From: Clostridium sp. | GTDB lineage: Bacteria; Bacillota; Clostridia; Clostridiales; Clostridiaceae | Direction: 5' to 3' | Length of the DNA: 64,000 nt | NCBI GenBank assembly: GCA_031292145.1 | Contig: JARLHR010000204.1 | Location: 1-64,000 of the forward strand | Shown here: positions 34,882 through 43,535 of the stretch, piece after piece | How the letters are laid out: the number at the start of each line of letters is the position of its first letter | How positions within the stretch are numbered: the first letter of the stretch is position 1 | Position numbers and translations under genes: made by a program | Notes under the pieces: generated by a model | Told to the model about the DNA's origin: nothing | Seen by the model: the letters and a program-made list of their open reading frames with translations, nothing else | Databases searched by the model: none

Positions 34882-36099
34882 TTATTTTGCATATCTCTTT
34901 ATTATTTCAATAATAATATTTGTACAAATATCCATGCCTTCAACTGTTATATGTTCAAATTCTCCATGATATGCAAATCCACCTGTTCCAAGGTTAGGAC
35001 ATGGTAATCCCATATAACTTAAGGTTGCTCCATCAGTACCGCCACGAATTGGTTCTACTACTGGTGTAACATTTAAAGCTTTCATGGCATCTATTGCATT
35101 ATCAATTAAATGCATACAAGGCTTAATATTTTCAAGCATATTCTTATATTGATCTCTTAAATTAACTCGTACTGTTCCATCACCATATTTTTCATTTAAT
35201 AATTTTTCTATTAATAGCATTGTAGACTTCTTATTTTCAAATTTATCACTATTGTGATCTCTTAAAATATATTTTAATGTTGCATGTTCTGTATTTCCAT
35301 TAAAGCTGTCTAAGTAATAAAACCCTTCATATCCCTCTGTATGTTCTGGTCTTTCACATGCAGGTAACATTGAGTTAAATTCAATTCCTATATTTGCTGC
35401 ATTAATCATTGTATTTTTTGCAGAACCTGGATGAACAGATACACCATGAATTACTACTTCAGCAGCTGCAGCATTGAAGTTTTCATAACAAATTTCCCCT
35501 TCAATTCCACCGTCAATTGTATAAGCAAAATCTGCACCAAAGTTTTTTACATCAAATAAATGAGCTCCAAGACCTACTTCTTCATCTGGCGTAAATCCAA
35601 TACAAATCTTACCATGAGGAATATTTTCTTTTATGATAGTTTCACAAGCTGTTAATATTTCAGCAATACCAGCCTTATCATCAGCGCCTAAAAGTGTAGT
35701 TCCATCAGTAGTAATAAGGGTTCTGCCCTTTAGCTCCTTTAGATGTGGGAATTTTTTAGGTGATAATACACTATTATTACCTTTTAAAATAACATCTCCA
35801 CCATCATAATTCTCAATAATTTGTGGATTAACATTTTCTCCACAAGCTGCTGGAGCAGTATCTATATGAGCTATAAGTCCTATACTTGGTTTATTTTCAT
35901 AGCCTTTAGTTGCAGGTATAACTCCATATACATAACAATGTTCATCAACTCTGCATTCTTGAAGTCCAATTTCCTTCATCTCTTCAACTAATATATTGGC
36001 TAAATCAAATTGCCTTTTTGTTGTAGGATGAGTACTTGAATCTTCATCTGACTTAGTATGCACCTTTACATATTTTAACAAACGTTCATAAGCTTTCAT
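34882..36099 (-). CDS. pepT: Peptidase T (tripeptide aminopeptidase)
   Basis: 405-residue M20B zinc peptidase that removes the N-terminal residue of tripeptides. Metal-ligand motifs are seen as IGLIAHIDTAPA, TTLLGADDKAGIAE, TPDEEVGLGA and the C-terminal NLGTGGFAYHGEFEH. Length and motif order match PepT along the chain. It is a single gene with its own terminator. Confidence 0.95.
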   Translation of the reverse strand: MKAYERLLKYVKVHTKSDEDSSTHPTTKRQFDLANILVEEMKEIGLQECRVDEHCYVYGVIPATKGYENKPSIGLIAHIDTAPAACGENVNPQIIENYDGGDVILKGNNSVLSPKKFPHLKELKGRTLITTDGTTLLGADDKAGIAEILTACETIIKENIPHGKICIGFTPDEEVGLGAHLFDVKNFGADFAYTIDGGIEGEICYENFNAAAAEVVIHGVSVHPGSAKNTMINAANIGIEFNSMLPACERPEHTEGYEGFYYLDSFNGNTEHATLKYILRDHNSDKFENKKSTMLLIEKLLNEKYGDGTVRVNLRDQYKNMLENIKPCMHLIDNAIDAMKALNVTPVVEPIRGGTDGATLSYMGLPCPNLGTGGFAYHGEFEHITVEGMDICTNIIIEIIKRYAK

Positions 36100-36143
36100 A
36101 ATTTTTTCTCCTTCTTTATTACTATAGTTCTCAAAAACAATGT

Positions 36144-36176
36144 TTTGCCTAATTAAGGCAAAATCAAAAAATAATT
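36144..36176. repeat. Eroded family 2 end
   Basis: TTTTGCC-TAATTAA-GGCAAAA is a perfect inverted repeat and runs on into AAGGCAAAATCAAAAAATAA, which matches the family 2 left end with one change. It probably is a remnant of an insertion. Confidence 0.45.
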
Positions 36177-36335
36177 ACATAACTATTTTACTTATTCCTC
36201 TTTTATAAATCAACAATTGCTTAAATATAATCTTAGTATTTTCTTTTAACTCCCTCTTTACTCATTCATAAATTGAAGTTAATAATTGTATGATATTTTA
36301 ATAATATAACTATTATATTAGAAGGATGGTGCAAA

Positions 36336-36923
36336 ATGCAGACTAAAAATTTAGAGGTTTGTGTTTACAATTTAAATTTCAAATCAATAAAGAAATCACA
36401 TCTATTTATAGGTTTATTAATCTCTTTATTGATAACTATTTCTTTTTCAATCATTAGTGATTTCATGGAGATTTTAAACAATGCTAACAGCAACATCATT
36501 TATGTCTCAAATTTCAAATCAGATATTACCAAGCTTAGTGAAACAGTTCTTTTTATTGAAAATGAGAGAAAAACTATGGGCGATCCATCAATAAATAGTT
36601 TTGGCTCTGATGGGCAAGCAATGAATTCAAAGGAAATTACACCTGATTTAACTACTGCATTAATAAGTATCGCAGACACAAACATGGATGAAAAAATATC
36701 CAATGACGAAATATTAGAACTTAAAGTCATGAGATTAGATAAAGATACTTTAAAAGAAAAACTAAAAACTCTTAATCTAAGATTACAATCAACAGATTGC
36801 AATTTAAATCATTATCTTGTCATAACTCAAGGAAAATATGCAGGTACAGTTATTTACAATGGCCCTTTTAAATTTATTGATAGTAATAATAAAAGATATT
36901 TTGGACTTGACCTATACGTTTAA
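36336..36923 (+). CDS. Membrane-anchored protein with EF-hand-like motif
   Basis: 195 residues. One N-terminal membrane helix (about 22-42) and an extracytoplasmic domain. DTNMDEKISNDE (about 109-120) fits the calcium-binding EF-hand loop at positions 1, 3, 5, 8 and 12, but the usual Gly at position 6 is Glu. No catalytic domain is recognised. The ATG has AGAAGGATGG upstream. It may be a calcium-responsive surface protein; that is inference. Confidence 0.6.
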   Translation: MQTKNLEVCVYNLNFKSIKKSHLFIGLLISLLITISFSIISDFMEILNNANSNIIYVSNFKSDITKLSETVLFIENERKTMGDPSINSFGSDGQAMNSKEITPDLTTALISIADTNMDEKISNDEILELKVMRLDKDTLKEKLKTLNLRLQSTDCNLNHYLVITQGKYAGTVIYNGPFKFIDSNNKRYFGLDLYV

Positions 36924-36963
36924 ATGAGTTTAGGTATTTAATTATTTTTTAACAAATTAAAAA

Positions 36964-36995
36964 AGGTAGATTAAACCACTTTGTTTAACCTACCT
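36964..36995 (-). terminator. Terminator of the agr-like operon
   Basis: AGGTAGATTAAAC / GTTTAACCTACCT stem, followed on the minus strand by TTTTTAATTTG. It lies 13 bases past the stop of the 55-residue protein gene and is the first terminator after the AgrD-like gene. Confidence 0.8.
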
Positions 36996-37008
36996 TCATT
37001 GCATATTG

Positions 37009-37176
37009 TTATGCTCGCAAAAACTCTTCATAATTCTCTATTTTATCCTCTCTATTGGTTTGTTTTAACCAATTATTATATTTTAAAATAGTTTTTTCTA
37101 GAGACTTAAGTTTAATTTCTCTACTTTTCTCCTTTTTCATTTCTGCGTACATATTTATTTTAATTATATTTCCCAT
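37009..37176 (-). CDS. Small charged protein, third gene of the agr-like cassette
   Basis: 55 residues, found by reading the minus strand below the kinase gene. AGGAGGTGG lies seven bases before the ATG. It starts MGNIIKINMYAEMKKEK and ends NREDKIENYEEFLRA, with a conserved NNWLKQTN in the middle; it should be mostly helical and soluble. A paralogue with the same layout is encoded at 45599-45769. The gene lies 104 bases after the kinase stop on the same strand, before the first terminator. Function unknown. Confidence 0.75.
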   Translation of the reverse strand: MGNIIKINMYAEMKKEKSREIKLKSLEKTILKYNNWLKQTNREDKIENYEEFLRA

Positions 37177-37280
37177 TAATTCCACCTCCTTCTAATTTAT
37201 AATACAAATAAACTTTAAAATTTCGGTACTAAAATTAGTCAAGAGTTAATACTTAATGAAAAATATCCTTCAGTCTTTAT

Positions 37281-38552
37281 TTAATTAATAACAGCTAAAT
37301 TTTCAAATTTTTCTATAGGAAAATCAATAATAAATTTAGTTCTAATTTCATTACTTTCAACAAATATTTTCCCATCATAACTTTCTATTAGTTCTTTAAC
37401 TATACTTAATCCATATCCATGATTTTTATCATTATCTTTTTTAGTAGTAAATCCCGACTGAAAAATCTTATCAATATGTTCCTTTGGTATCATTTCTCCA
37501 TCATTTTCTACTTCAATAATTATATTTTCATATTTATAATAAGAAGAAATAGTCAAAGTACCCTTATCCTTCATGGCTTTTACAGCGTTATTAACTATGT
37601 TTACAACTATTCGATATATTTCTATTTCAGATATTGCTAATAACGCTAAATTAGTGTTATCATTCACTATTATCTTTATATCCTTTGATTTAATATGTCT
37701 AGTTGCATATAATAACATGGATTGTTGATTTTTATTATTTACACTTAAATTTGCGTTAGTAGCTTCATTTATAATACTTTTTAGTAAATTTGATAAATCC
37801 TTATATTGACCCATCATACACAATTGATATAATGCTAACATTTGCGTTTCATAAGAATTTTTTATTTTTCTTAGCTCACTATTTTTAATTTCTAGTGCTC
37901 TATTTAATTTAAATATTTTATCTGCTCTTTCCTTTATTTTTATAAAGGAAATTATGCTAGTTATCATAAACATTACTAACAGTATGATTAAACTATATAC
38001 AAGAAATGACGATTCTTTCTTGTATGTGATGGAATAAAAAGAGACTAAAAAATCCGGAATTAATCCTGCTAAAGCAATATGATAAATGGATAAATTCTGA
38101 GATAATAATATTTTATAAACTCGCTCAAATGTCTTCACCTTTTTTATGACAAAAATGCATAATATCACTTGTAAAATATAAAGAAATATTATATTTAATA
38201 TTTCCATATGATCCTTAATAATAATTTTTTCTAATATCCCGCTTAAAATATTTCCAACTATTGTAATCCAAACAAGTAATACTGAATATACTAAATTAAA
38301 TGCTATCAATGCTTCTGTTATTTTCTTATAAAAAAATAGACTAACTACAAGCATAGCTAAAACATGTGTAATAAATACGTTTAGAGAAACATTTCCAAAT
38401 ATATTAGGAATAAAATATGCATCACACGATAATAATATTCCGCATAATACTAATTTACTAGTAATTCTTTTTTGATATCCCAAGCAATAATTTACAAAAT
38501 AAACAAAAAACACACTTTGAATTATTGTCATAATAATGTCTATGTAATTCAT
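37281..38552 (-). CDS. AgrC-like GHKL membrane kinase lacking the phospho-acceptor histidine
   Basis: 423 residues. Six or seven membrane helices fill residues 1-210, as in AgrC peptide receptors, followed by a coiled coil and a GHKL ATPase domain with N-box VNIVNNAVKAM, G1 VENDGEMIP and G2 NHGYGLSIVKEL. In the DHp segment (about 235-275, YETQMLALYQLCMMGQYKDL) the usual HD.xN box has no histidine. It lies 36 bases downstream of an AgrD-like peptide gene. It may signal without His phosphorylation or hand over to another protein. Confidence 0.85.
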   Translation of the reverse strand: MNYIDIIMTIIQSVFFVYFVNYCLGYQKRITSKLVLCGILLSCDAYFIPNIFGNVSLNVFITHVLAMLVVSLFFYKKITEALIAFNLVYSVLLVWITIVGNILSGILEKIIIKDHMEILNIIFLYILQVILCIFVIKKVKTFERVYKILLSQNLSIYHIALAGLIPDFLVSFYSITYKKESSFLVYSLIILLVMFMITSIISFIKIKERADKIFKLNRALEIKNSELRKIKNSYETQMLALYQLCMMGQYKDLSNLLKSIINEATNANLSVNNKNQQSMLLYATRHIKSKDIKIIVNDNTNLALLAISEIEIYRIVVNIVNNAVKAMKDKGTLTISSYYKYENIIIEVENDGEMIPKEHIDKIFQSGFTTKKDNDKNHGYGLSIVKELIESYDGKIFVESNEIRTKFIIDFPIEKFENLAVIN

Positions 38553-38588
38553 TCTAATTCACATCCCTCTATATTTATGGGTTTGCTT

Positions 38589-38717
38589 TTATCTTAATTT
38601 TTTCATTGATTCTGGCATATCTTCTACACCAGTTGTTCCAAATGATGCTGTGCAATATTTAATCATACCACCTGAAAGTTTAAATAATAATTTTCCAAAT
38701 ACTCTTTTAATTAACAT
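38589..38717 (-). CDS. AgrD-like cyclic autoinducer prepeptide
   Basis: 42 residues. An amphipathic basic N-terminal helix (MLIKRVFGKLLFKLSGG) leads to IKYCTASF, where the single cysteine and the four residues after it could form a thiolactone ring, and an acidic C-terminal tail EDMPESMKKL like the recognition tail of AgrD (PxE...L). GAGGTG lies six bases before the ATG. It has its own promoter and is followed directly by the AgrC-like kinase. No AgrB protease gene is in the window, so processing would need one elsewhere. Confidence 0.75.
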   Translation of the reverse strand: MLIKRVFGKLLFKLSGGMIKYCTASFGTTGVEDMPESMKKLR

Positions 38718-38904
38718 AAAAATCACCTCAAAAATTATTTGTTTTTTGATAGCAAAAAATAATCTCATATTCTAAAAACTTTTATTAGGGATGTGAATTA
38801 TAACTTTTTCTTGATCACTAGGAATAAAAAACTAAAAGTGTATATTGTTTTTTACAATGTTTGTTCAAAACTTTTCTCATATTACCTTTTACTACCATGT
38901 CCAA

Positions 38905-38933
38905 ATTATAGCAAAACATTCCATATCTTTCAA
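38905..38933 (-). promoter_or_regulatory. SigA promoter of the agr-like operon
   Basis: TTGAAA and TATAAT with exactly 17 bp between them read on the minus strand; the predicted start is near 38898. This gives a leader of about 180 bases before the AgrD-like ATG. Confidence 0.75.
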
Positions 38934-38985
38934 TGTAATTTTGAAAAAAATGTAGAAATTATAGTTAACTATGGTTTAATTTGCA

Positions 38986-39015
38986 CAAAAAAGCCTCAAC
39001 TCTTAAGTTAAGACT
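38986..39015 (-). terminator. Terminator of the FMN-binding protein gene
   Basis: On the minus strand AGTCTTAACT / AGTTGAGGCT pair with two G-U wobbles around a TAAG loop and are followed by TTTTTT. The stem is good only on this strand, so it insulates the agr-like promoter from the upstream gene. Confidence 0.75.
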
Positions 39016-39096
39016 TTTTACTTCAAATATTATTTTTTATTTTGCTATAGTTTTTTCTAATAAATTTTTTTCACTTTATTTTAGGGCATTTTTAAG

Positions 39097-39483
39097 TTAT
39101 TTATCCAATGCATTTTGTATTGCTTTTAGGATAACTTTGCTACTATTTGTTGCCCCTGAAACTGCATCTACCTTTAAGCTTTGTGCCTTTACTACCCTTT
39201 CCGGAATCACTTCTGCTTTGGCACCTCTTTCATTTTTATGTTCTATTAGTTTTATATTACTTATTTTTTTGTCCTTAATATCTACCTCTACCTTTGCAGC
39301 AATAAAATCCACATCAAATTCCCCAAAGTATTCCCCATCTTCTTTATTTTCTAAATTCACGTCATTAATAACTATGTTCTTTACCTTTTCTTTATAATCA
39401 TGTACACTCTTTAAATATTTAATTCCTAATATGCAGGCAGCCACTACTATAACTATTACTGCAACAATAATGTATTTTTTCAT
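39097..39483 (-). CDS. FMN-binding domain protein, membrane anchored
   Basis: 128 residues. An N-terminal membrane helix (about 4-23) is followed by an FMN_bind domain of the RnfG/NqrC type, with the flavin-attachment-like stretch VSGATNSSKVI near residue 110. It may bind FMN covalently through the Thr of SGAT and carry electrons at the outer membrane face. It is a short stand-alone version, with no rnf genes nearby. Confidence 0.85.
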   Translation of the reverse strand: MKKYIIVAVIVIVVAACILGIKYLKSVHDYKEKVKNIVINDVNLENKEDGEYFGEFDVDFIAAKVEVDIKDKKISNIKLIEHKNERGAKAEVIPERVVKAQSLKVDAVSGATNSSKVILKAIQNALDK

Positions 39484-39594
39484 TTTTCATATCCCTCCCA
39501 AATTAATTTAAAAATTAAGCACTTTTCCTTTATACTACAGATAACTCTTTCTCTCTATTTTTTCTCAGCTTACTTCACACTATCAAATTTATAA

Positions 39595-40215
39595 TTATTT
39601 TCCATGGGCTTTGATTGAATTTAAAATAAAATCCAAACCATTTTCAATTACATCCTTAACCTCCTTTTTAAAATGATCTTTTATATATGCTTCCTTTCTT
39701 ATGAATGTAGTAACAAACCCCATAAGTGTTGACCAAAGTATTAAAGAAATACTTGCCTCATCAACTGTATCTATGATTTCTCCTTTTCTAATTCCTTCCC
39801 TAATACAGTTTTGTAAAAGCTCTATAATTGTTTGCTCTAGCTCTTCACTTCCTACATATGAATATTCACTTTCAAAAATTGCTTTAAAATACCCTCTATT
39901 TTCTGCTTCAAACTCAAGAAATGAATATCCTAATGCTCGAATTTTAAAAATCTCAGAAGAATTTTTCTTTTTGTTCAAAACTTCTAAAAATAATTTATTT
40001 AAAATTATATAACCTCGCTCCACAATTTTTTCATACATTTCTTCTTTGCTCGTAAAATAACTATACAATGTCCTTTTCGTAAATCCAGCTTCTTTTGCTA
40101 TTTCATCCATTGTAGAATTGCTGTATCCTTTGCTAAAGAATAACTTTTCCGCCGCATCTATTATTTCACTTTTATTCATATTTTTTCTCTTTTCCTTTTT
40201 ACTTATGTCTTCCAT
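39595..40215 (-). CDS. TetR family transcriptional regulator
   Basis: 206 residues. The N-terminal helix-turn-helix is typical: AEKLFFSKGYSNSTMDEIAK followed by GFTKRTLYSYFTSKEEMY. The C-terminal ligand domain is not informative. A 51-bp palindrome directly upstream suggests autoregulation. The FMN-binding protein gene 111 bases downstream on the same strand may be part of its regulon. Confidence 0.9.
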   Translation of the reverse strand: MEDISKKEKRKNMNKSEIIDAAEKLFFSKGYSNSTMDEIAKEAGFTKRTLYSYFTSKEEMYEKIVERGYIILNKLFLEVLNKKKNSSEIFKIRALGYSFLEFEAENRGYFKAIFESEYSYVGSEELEQTIIELLQNCIREGIRKGEIIDTVDEASISLILWSTLMGFVTTFIRKEAYIKDHFKKEVKDVIENGLDFILNSIKAHGK

Positions 40216-40229
40216 ATTGTATTCTCCTT

Positions 40230-40280
40230 AAATAAATTACACTTACAGTATACAAAGTATACTATAAGTGTAATTTATTT
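40230..40280. promoter_or_regulatory. Palindromic operator for the TetR regulator
   Basis: AAATAAATTACACTTA and TAAGTGTAATTTATTT are exact inverted repeats around AGTATAC-aaa-GTATACT; only one pair (40246/40264) is mismatched in 51 bp. It lies 15 bases ahead of the regulator ATG. Confidence 0.8.
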
Positions 40281-40520
40281 CTTATGCTTTTGTCAATTCT
40301 AATTTATAATTTACCATAATTACTTTTTATGTGGTAATTAAAAAATGTATTTTTTATAATATTTGATATGTTATTTTTTTTATATTCACATAACATTCTT
40401 TGTATAGTATAATCATTTATATAAAAATCACCCGATTGCTAATATATATATCCGAATTAGTAGTTTGACTTATTAGATGACCATGTTTACATATTTTCTA
40501 ACTCTTAATAGGGATATCTT

Positions 40521-40788
40521 CACCAGAAATAATAAATATTTTTGTGCAGAAGGCATTTGAAAATGAGCTGTTAAAGGTTCTTAAGTAGTGAGCCCAAATC
40601 TATGATTTGGTGTGAATCACTTACTCAGCGAACGAATGTGAGTCGAGTTTCCTTTTAAATTATCCAATTTAGCTTGTCACGCTGAAAGCGGGAGCATGCT
40701 GAATTGGGTGCAACTTGCAACTTAGAACCTTCAGCGATATTTTCATAGTCCTTCGAAATAAAAATATTTATAATTTCGGTAAGTTACC
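40521..40788 (-). repeat. Family 1 hairpin element (copy F)
   Basis: CCAGAAAT ... ATTTCGGTAAGTTA ends, arm AATAAATATTTTT with its complement, constant TTTGAAAATGAGCTGTTAA and TCAGCGATATTTTCATAGTC, arms AGGTTCTTAAG / CTTAGAACCT and CAATTTAGCTTG / CATGCTGAATTG. A 65-bp insert (40593-40655) is shared with copy E. Confidence 0.8.
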
Positions 40789-40855
40789 ACATAAGTCTAG
40801 ATTATAAGAATTTGGTTTATCTATATCTTATTTTGATTCAAAACGGAGGAAACAT

Positions 40856-41914
40856 ATGAAATTAAATATTAAAGCAAACAATGAAAACGTTAGAATATTA
40901 GGAAGAACAAAAATTATCGATGATATAAGGTATATTAACTATTCTTGTTCTGGAATAGAATTTGTATTTACAGGAACAGAGGCTAGTGTACTTTTGTGTA
41001 CTGACGGTTCAAAATGGGATGAAATGTTAAAAGCATGGGTTGCGGTTTTCATAGATGATGAATTAGTACCTAGCAAGAGATTTCTTTTAGATTGTGATGA
41101 AAAAGTTTATAACTTATTCGAATCTACTGAACCACGTACTGTTAAAATAAAATTAATGAAAATGTCAGAAGCAGCTTTTGCAAAAGTAGGCATTAAAGAA
41201 ATAATATTAAATGGAAAAGATGTACAACCTACTGAAAGTAAAAATCGTTCCATTGAATTTATAGGTGATTCAATAACCTGTGGATATGGAAATGAAGGCG
41301 TTTGGGAAGTTGATACCTTTAATACAGCTCAAGAAAATCCTTGGGAAGCATATGCAGCTAAAACAGCACGTTATTTTAATGCTGATTTCAATTGCGTTTC
41401 ATGGAGTGGAATAGGCATCATATCATCATGGACAGAAGTAGATACTCCAAATACTGAATGGCTTATGCCAATGCTTTATAAATATACTGATGCTGGAATA
41501 GATCAAGATTTCAAGAAAACAGAATATGAGCTTTGGAATAATAATTTATTTATACCTCAGGTAATTGTTATTAATTTAGGTACAAATGATGCAAGTTATA
41601 CAAAAAATATTAAAGAAAGACTAGATGAATTTACAGATGGTTACCATAAACTCTTAAAACAAGTCAGACATTGCAATCCAAATGCAGAAATAATCTGTTC
41701 ATTAGGTGCTATGGGACAAAATTTGTGTCCATCTGTTGAAGAAGCTGTACTAGCCTTTAAAAATGAGACTCACGATCTCAAAATACACACAATGCGTTTT
41801 GATGTTCAGTTAGAAACCGATGGCATCGGATCCGATTGGCATCCAAGCTTAAAAACTCATGATAAAATGTCAAAGCAACTAATTAGCAAAATAAACGAAG
41901 TAACTGGTTGGTAA
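40856..41914 (+). CDS. SGNH/GDSL carbohydrate esterase (CE2-like)
   Basis: 352 residues: an N-terminal jelly-roll-like domain (about 1-125) and a C-terminal SGNH hydrolase domain, the CE2 acetyl esterase layout. Catalytic Ser is in IEFIGDSITCGYG (about residue 144), the block III Asn in NLGTNDASY, and the Asp/His pair in GIGSDWHPSLKTH. There is no signal peptide, so it should act on acetylated sugars in the cytoplasm. GGAGG precedes the ATG. Confidence 0.88.
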   Translation: MKLNIKANNENVRILGRTKIIDDIRYINYSCSGIEFVFTGTEASVLLCTDGSKWDEMLKAWVAVFIDDELVPSKRFLLDCDEKVYNLFESTEPRTVKIKLMKMSEAAFAKVGIKEIILNGKDVQPTESKNRSIEFIGDSITCGYGNEGVWEVDTFNTAQENPWEAYAAKTARYFNADFNCVSWSGIGIISSWTEVDTPNTEWLMPMLYKYTDAGIDQDFKKTEYELWNNNLFIPQVIVINLGTNDASYTKNIKERLDEFTDGYHKLLKQVRHCNPNAEIICSLGAMGQNLCPSVEEAVLAFKNETHDLKIHTMRFDVQLETDGIGSDWHPSLKTHDKMSKQLISKINEVTGW

Positions 41915-41931
41915 TTTAATAACAAATTAAA

Positions 41932-41971
41932 AACCACCAATTAGCTAAAATATATTAACTAATTGGTGGTT
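41932..41971 (+). terminator. Terminator of the esterase gene
   Basis: AACCACCAATTAG / CTAATTGGTGGTT form a 13-bp stem with further pairing inside. The T tail is weak. Confidence 0.7.
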
Positions 41972-42530
41972 AATCAAATCCTAACCCTCTTCTACAGTGA
42001 AACGGTTCTACTTGAATTATCATCACCCTTTTTTTGTATGATTGTTTTTTCAAACGCTACAATTATCTTTTTAACACACTAGATATCTCTAGAAATACTT
42101 AAATTGTTTAATGTATAATTTAAATTTTTTTGCTAACATCAATAGATATATTCCATTAAATAGCTTATTCTTTCTCAGTAATATAACAACCATGCACTTT
42201 AATAGCTAGAATAATTACTAATCCCCCCTTCGATAATCTGTTGTTTATAGTTACAATATATATTTTAATAAGCTTGTCCTTAATTACTAATCAAACACCT
42301 CAAATAGGTATTGGTTATATCTATTCAATGTTTGCTATAATATATTAATTTCAAAATTGATTTGGTAATTTATTTTATTTTTTAATAGGGTTAGGACTAT
42401 TAAGTGATGTCCTCCTTCCTTGTAACTATTATAACATTTAAATTATCAGAAAACAATATATTTTCTGATAATTCACGCAGAATTATATAAGATAATTTTA
42501 TACCATACTTATATATTTATTAAGGCACTA
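41972..42530. other. Intergenic region with a possible eroded membrane-protein gene
   Basis: On the plus strand around 42187-42345 a frame without start codon encodes a hydrophobic stretch (FDNLLFIVTIYILISLSL, then IGYIYSMFAIIY) ended by a stop, and another frame continues GNLFYFLIGLGLLSD. This may be what is left of a membrane protein gene. No family can be named and chance is possible in such AT-rich DNA. Confidence 0.3.
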
Positions 42531-42531
42531 T

Positions 42532-42567
42532 AAAAAAAGAAGCCTTTATGTTTTCAGCCTCTTTAAC
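42532..42567 (-). terminator. Terminator of the soluble chemoreceptor gene
   Basis: AAAGAGGCTG and GGCTTCTTT pair with wobbles around an A-rich loop, followed by TTTTTTTATAG on the minus strand, 28 bases past the stop. Confidence 0.6.
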
Positions 42568-42594
42568 ATTTTAATCTTTCCTAATAGAAATTAA

Positions 42595-43422
42595 TCATAG
42601 CTCTTCTGACAATTGCCCAAGTAACTTTGCAGTAGAATTTAAATTTTCAATTGATTCTGTTATTTTTTCTAATGCTGTTAATTGTTTATCTGATACTCTA
42701 TCAACATCTGATACTTTCTCATTTATCTTACTTATTGCTTCTGATATATCTTTTATAACTGTTTCTATTGTCCCTATAGATTTACGAGATTCATTAGATA
42801 ATTTTCTAATCTCTTTTGCAACAACATTAAAACCTTTCCCTTGCTCTCCCGCTCTTGCTGCCTCAATAGCTGCATTTAATCCCAAAAGATTTGTTTGAGA
42901 TGAGATACCTTTTATGAATCCAACTATTTCATCAGTATTAGAAGCCATTTCATTAGCAATATTTGTTTTAACAACTATTTCTGAATTCATGCTTGCTAAC
43001 TCCTGAAAACTAGCAGAAATATCATTTATTCCTGATGATATTTGAGACATTGATTGAATTAGATTTTCTGTAATATCAGTTACTGAAATTTTTTTAGTTA
43101 AACTTTTTCCTATTGCTATTGAACCTATTACACCAGTTTCATCTTTCATTGGAATAATATATGATTTAAAAGCTACACCTAAGAATTCTTTTGGGATTAC
43201 TTCAACTACAGTTTTTCCATGCTTCATAGCTTCTTTCACAAAATCTCCAACAGCATCCCCTTCTTTAATATTAAACTCTATCTCCTTGCTTCCTCTATAA
43301 TATAATACTTTTTCCCTATCAGTTAGCATAATTTCTATATCATTATCAAAAAAAGCCTCAATATATGGAATAGCATTATAAATACTATTTAATTCATTAT
43401 TCCCAAAATCATTTTTTAACAT
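42595..43422 (-). CDS. Soluble methyl-accepting chemotaxis-like protein
   Basis: About 275 residues, no membrane helix. Residues 1-115 form a sensor part ([38 protein letters not shown]) resembling a PAS/Cache-like fold. The rest is a shortened MCP signalling domain with the tip [20 protein letters not shown]. Such proteins bind a ligand in the cytoplasm and pass it to CheA/CheW. ATG at 43422 is preferred for AGGTGG eight bases upstream; a GTG four codons earlier overlaps that site. Confidence 0.85.
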   Translation of the reverse strand: MLKNDFGNNELNSIYNAIPYIEAFFDNDIEIMLTDREKVLYYRGSKEIEFNIKEGDAVGDFVKEAMKHGKTVVEVIPKEFLGVAFKSYIIPMKDETGVIGSIAIGKSLTKKISVTDITENLIQSMSQISSGINDISASFQELASMNSEIVVKTNIANEMASNTDEIVGFIKGISSQTNLLGLNAAIEAARAGEQGKGFNVVAKEIRKLSNESRKSIGTIETVIKDISEAISKINEKVSDVDRVSDKQLTALEKITESIENLNSTAKLLGQLSEEL

Positions 43423-43535
43423 TTTTAATTCCACCTTTTCTACTTATAAAATATCATTATTATTTTGATTTAAAATTACAAACAACTTTTTAATTATATT
43501 TCATTTCTTTTTTAATTGAAAGACTTAACTTGCGA

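Noticed and set aside
38793-39011. 72-codon plus-strand frame in the agr-like leader
   Set aside because: No ribosome binding site; it covers the minus-strand promoter and terminator, which explain the region better.
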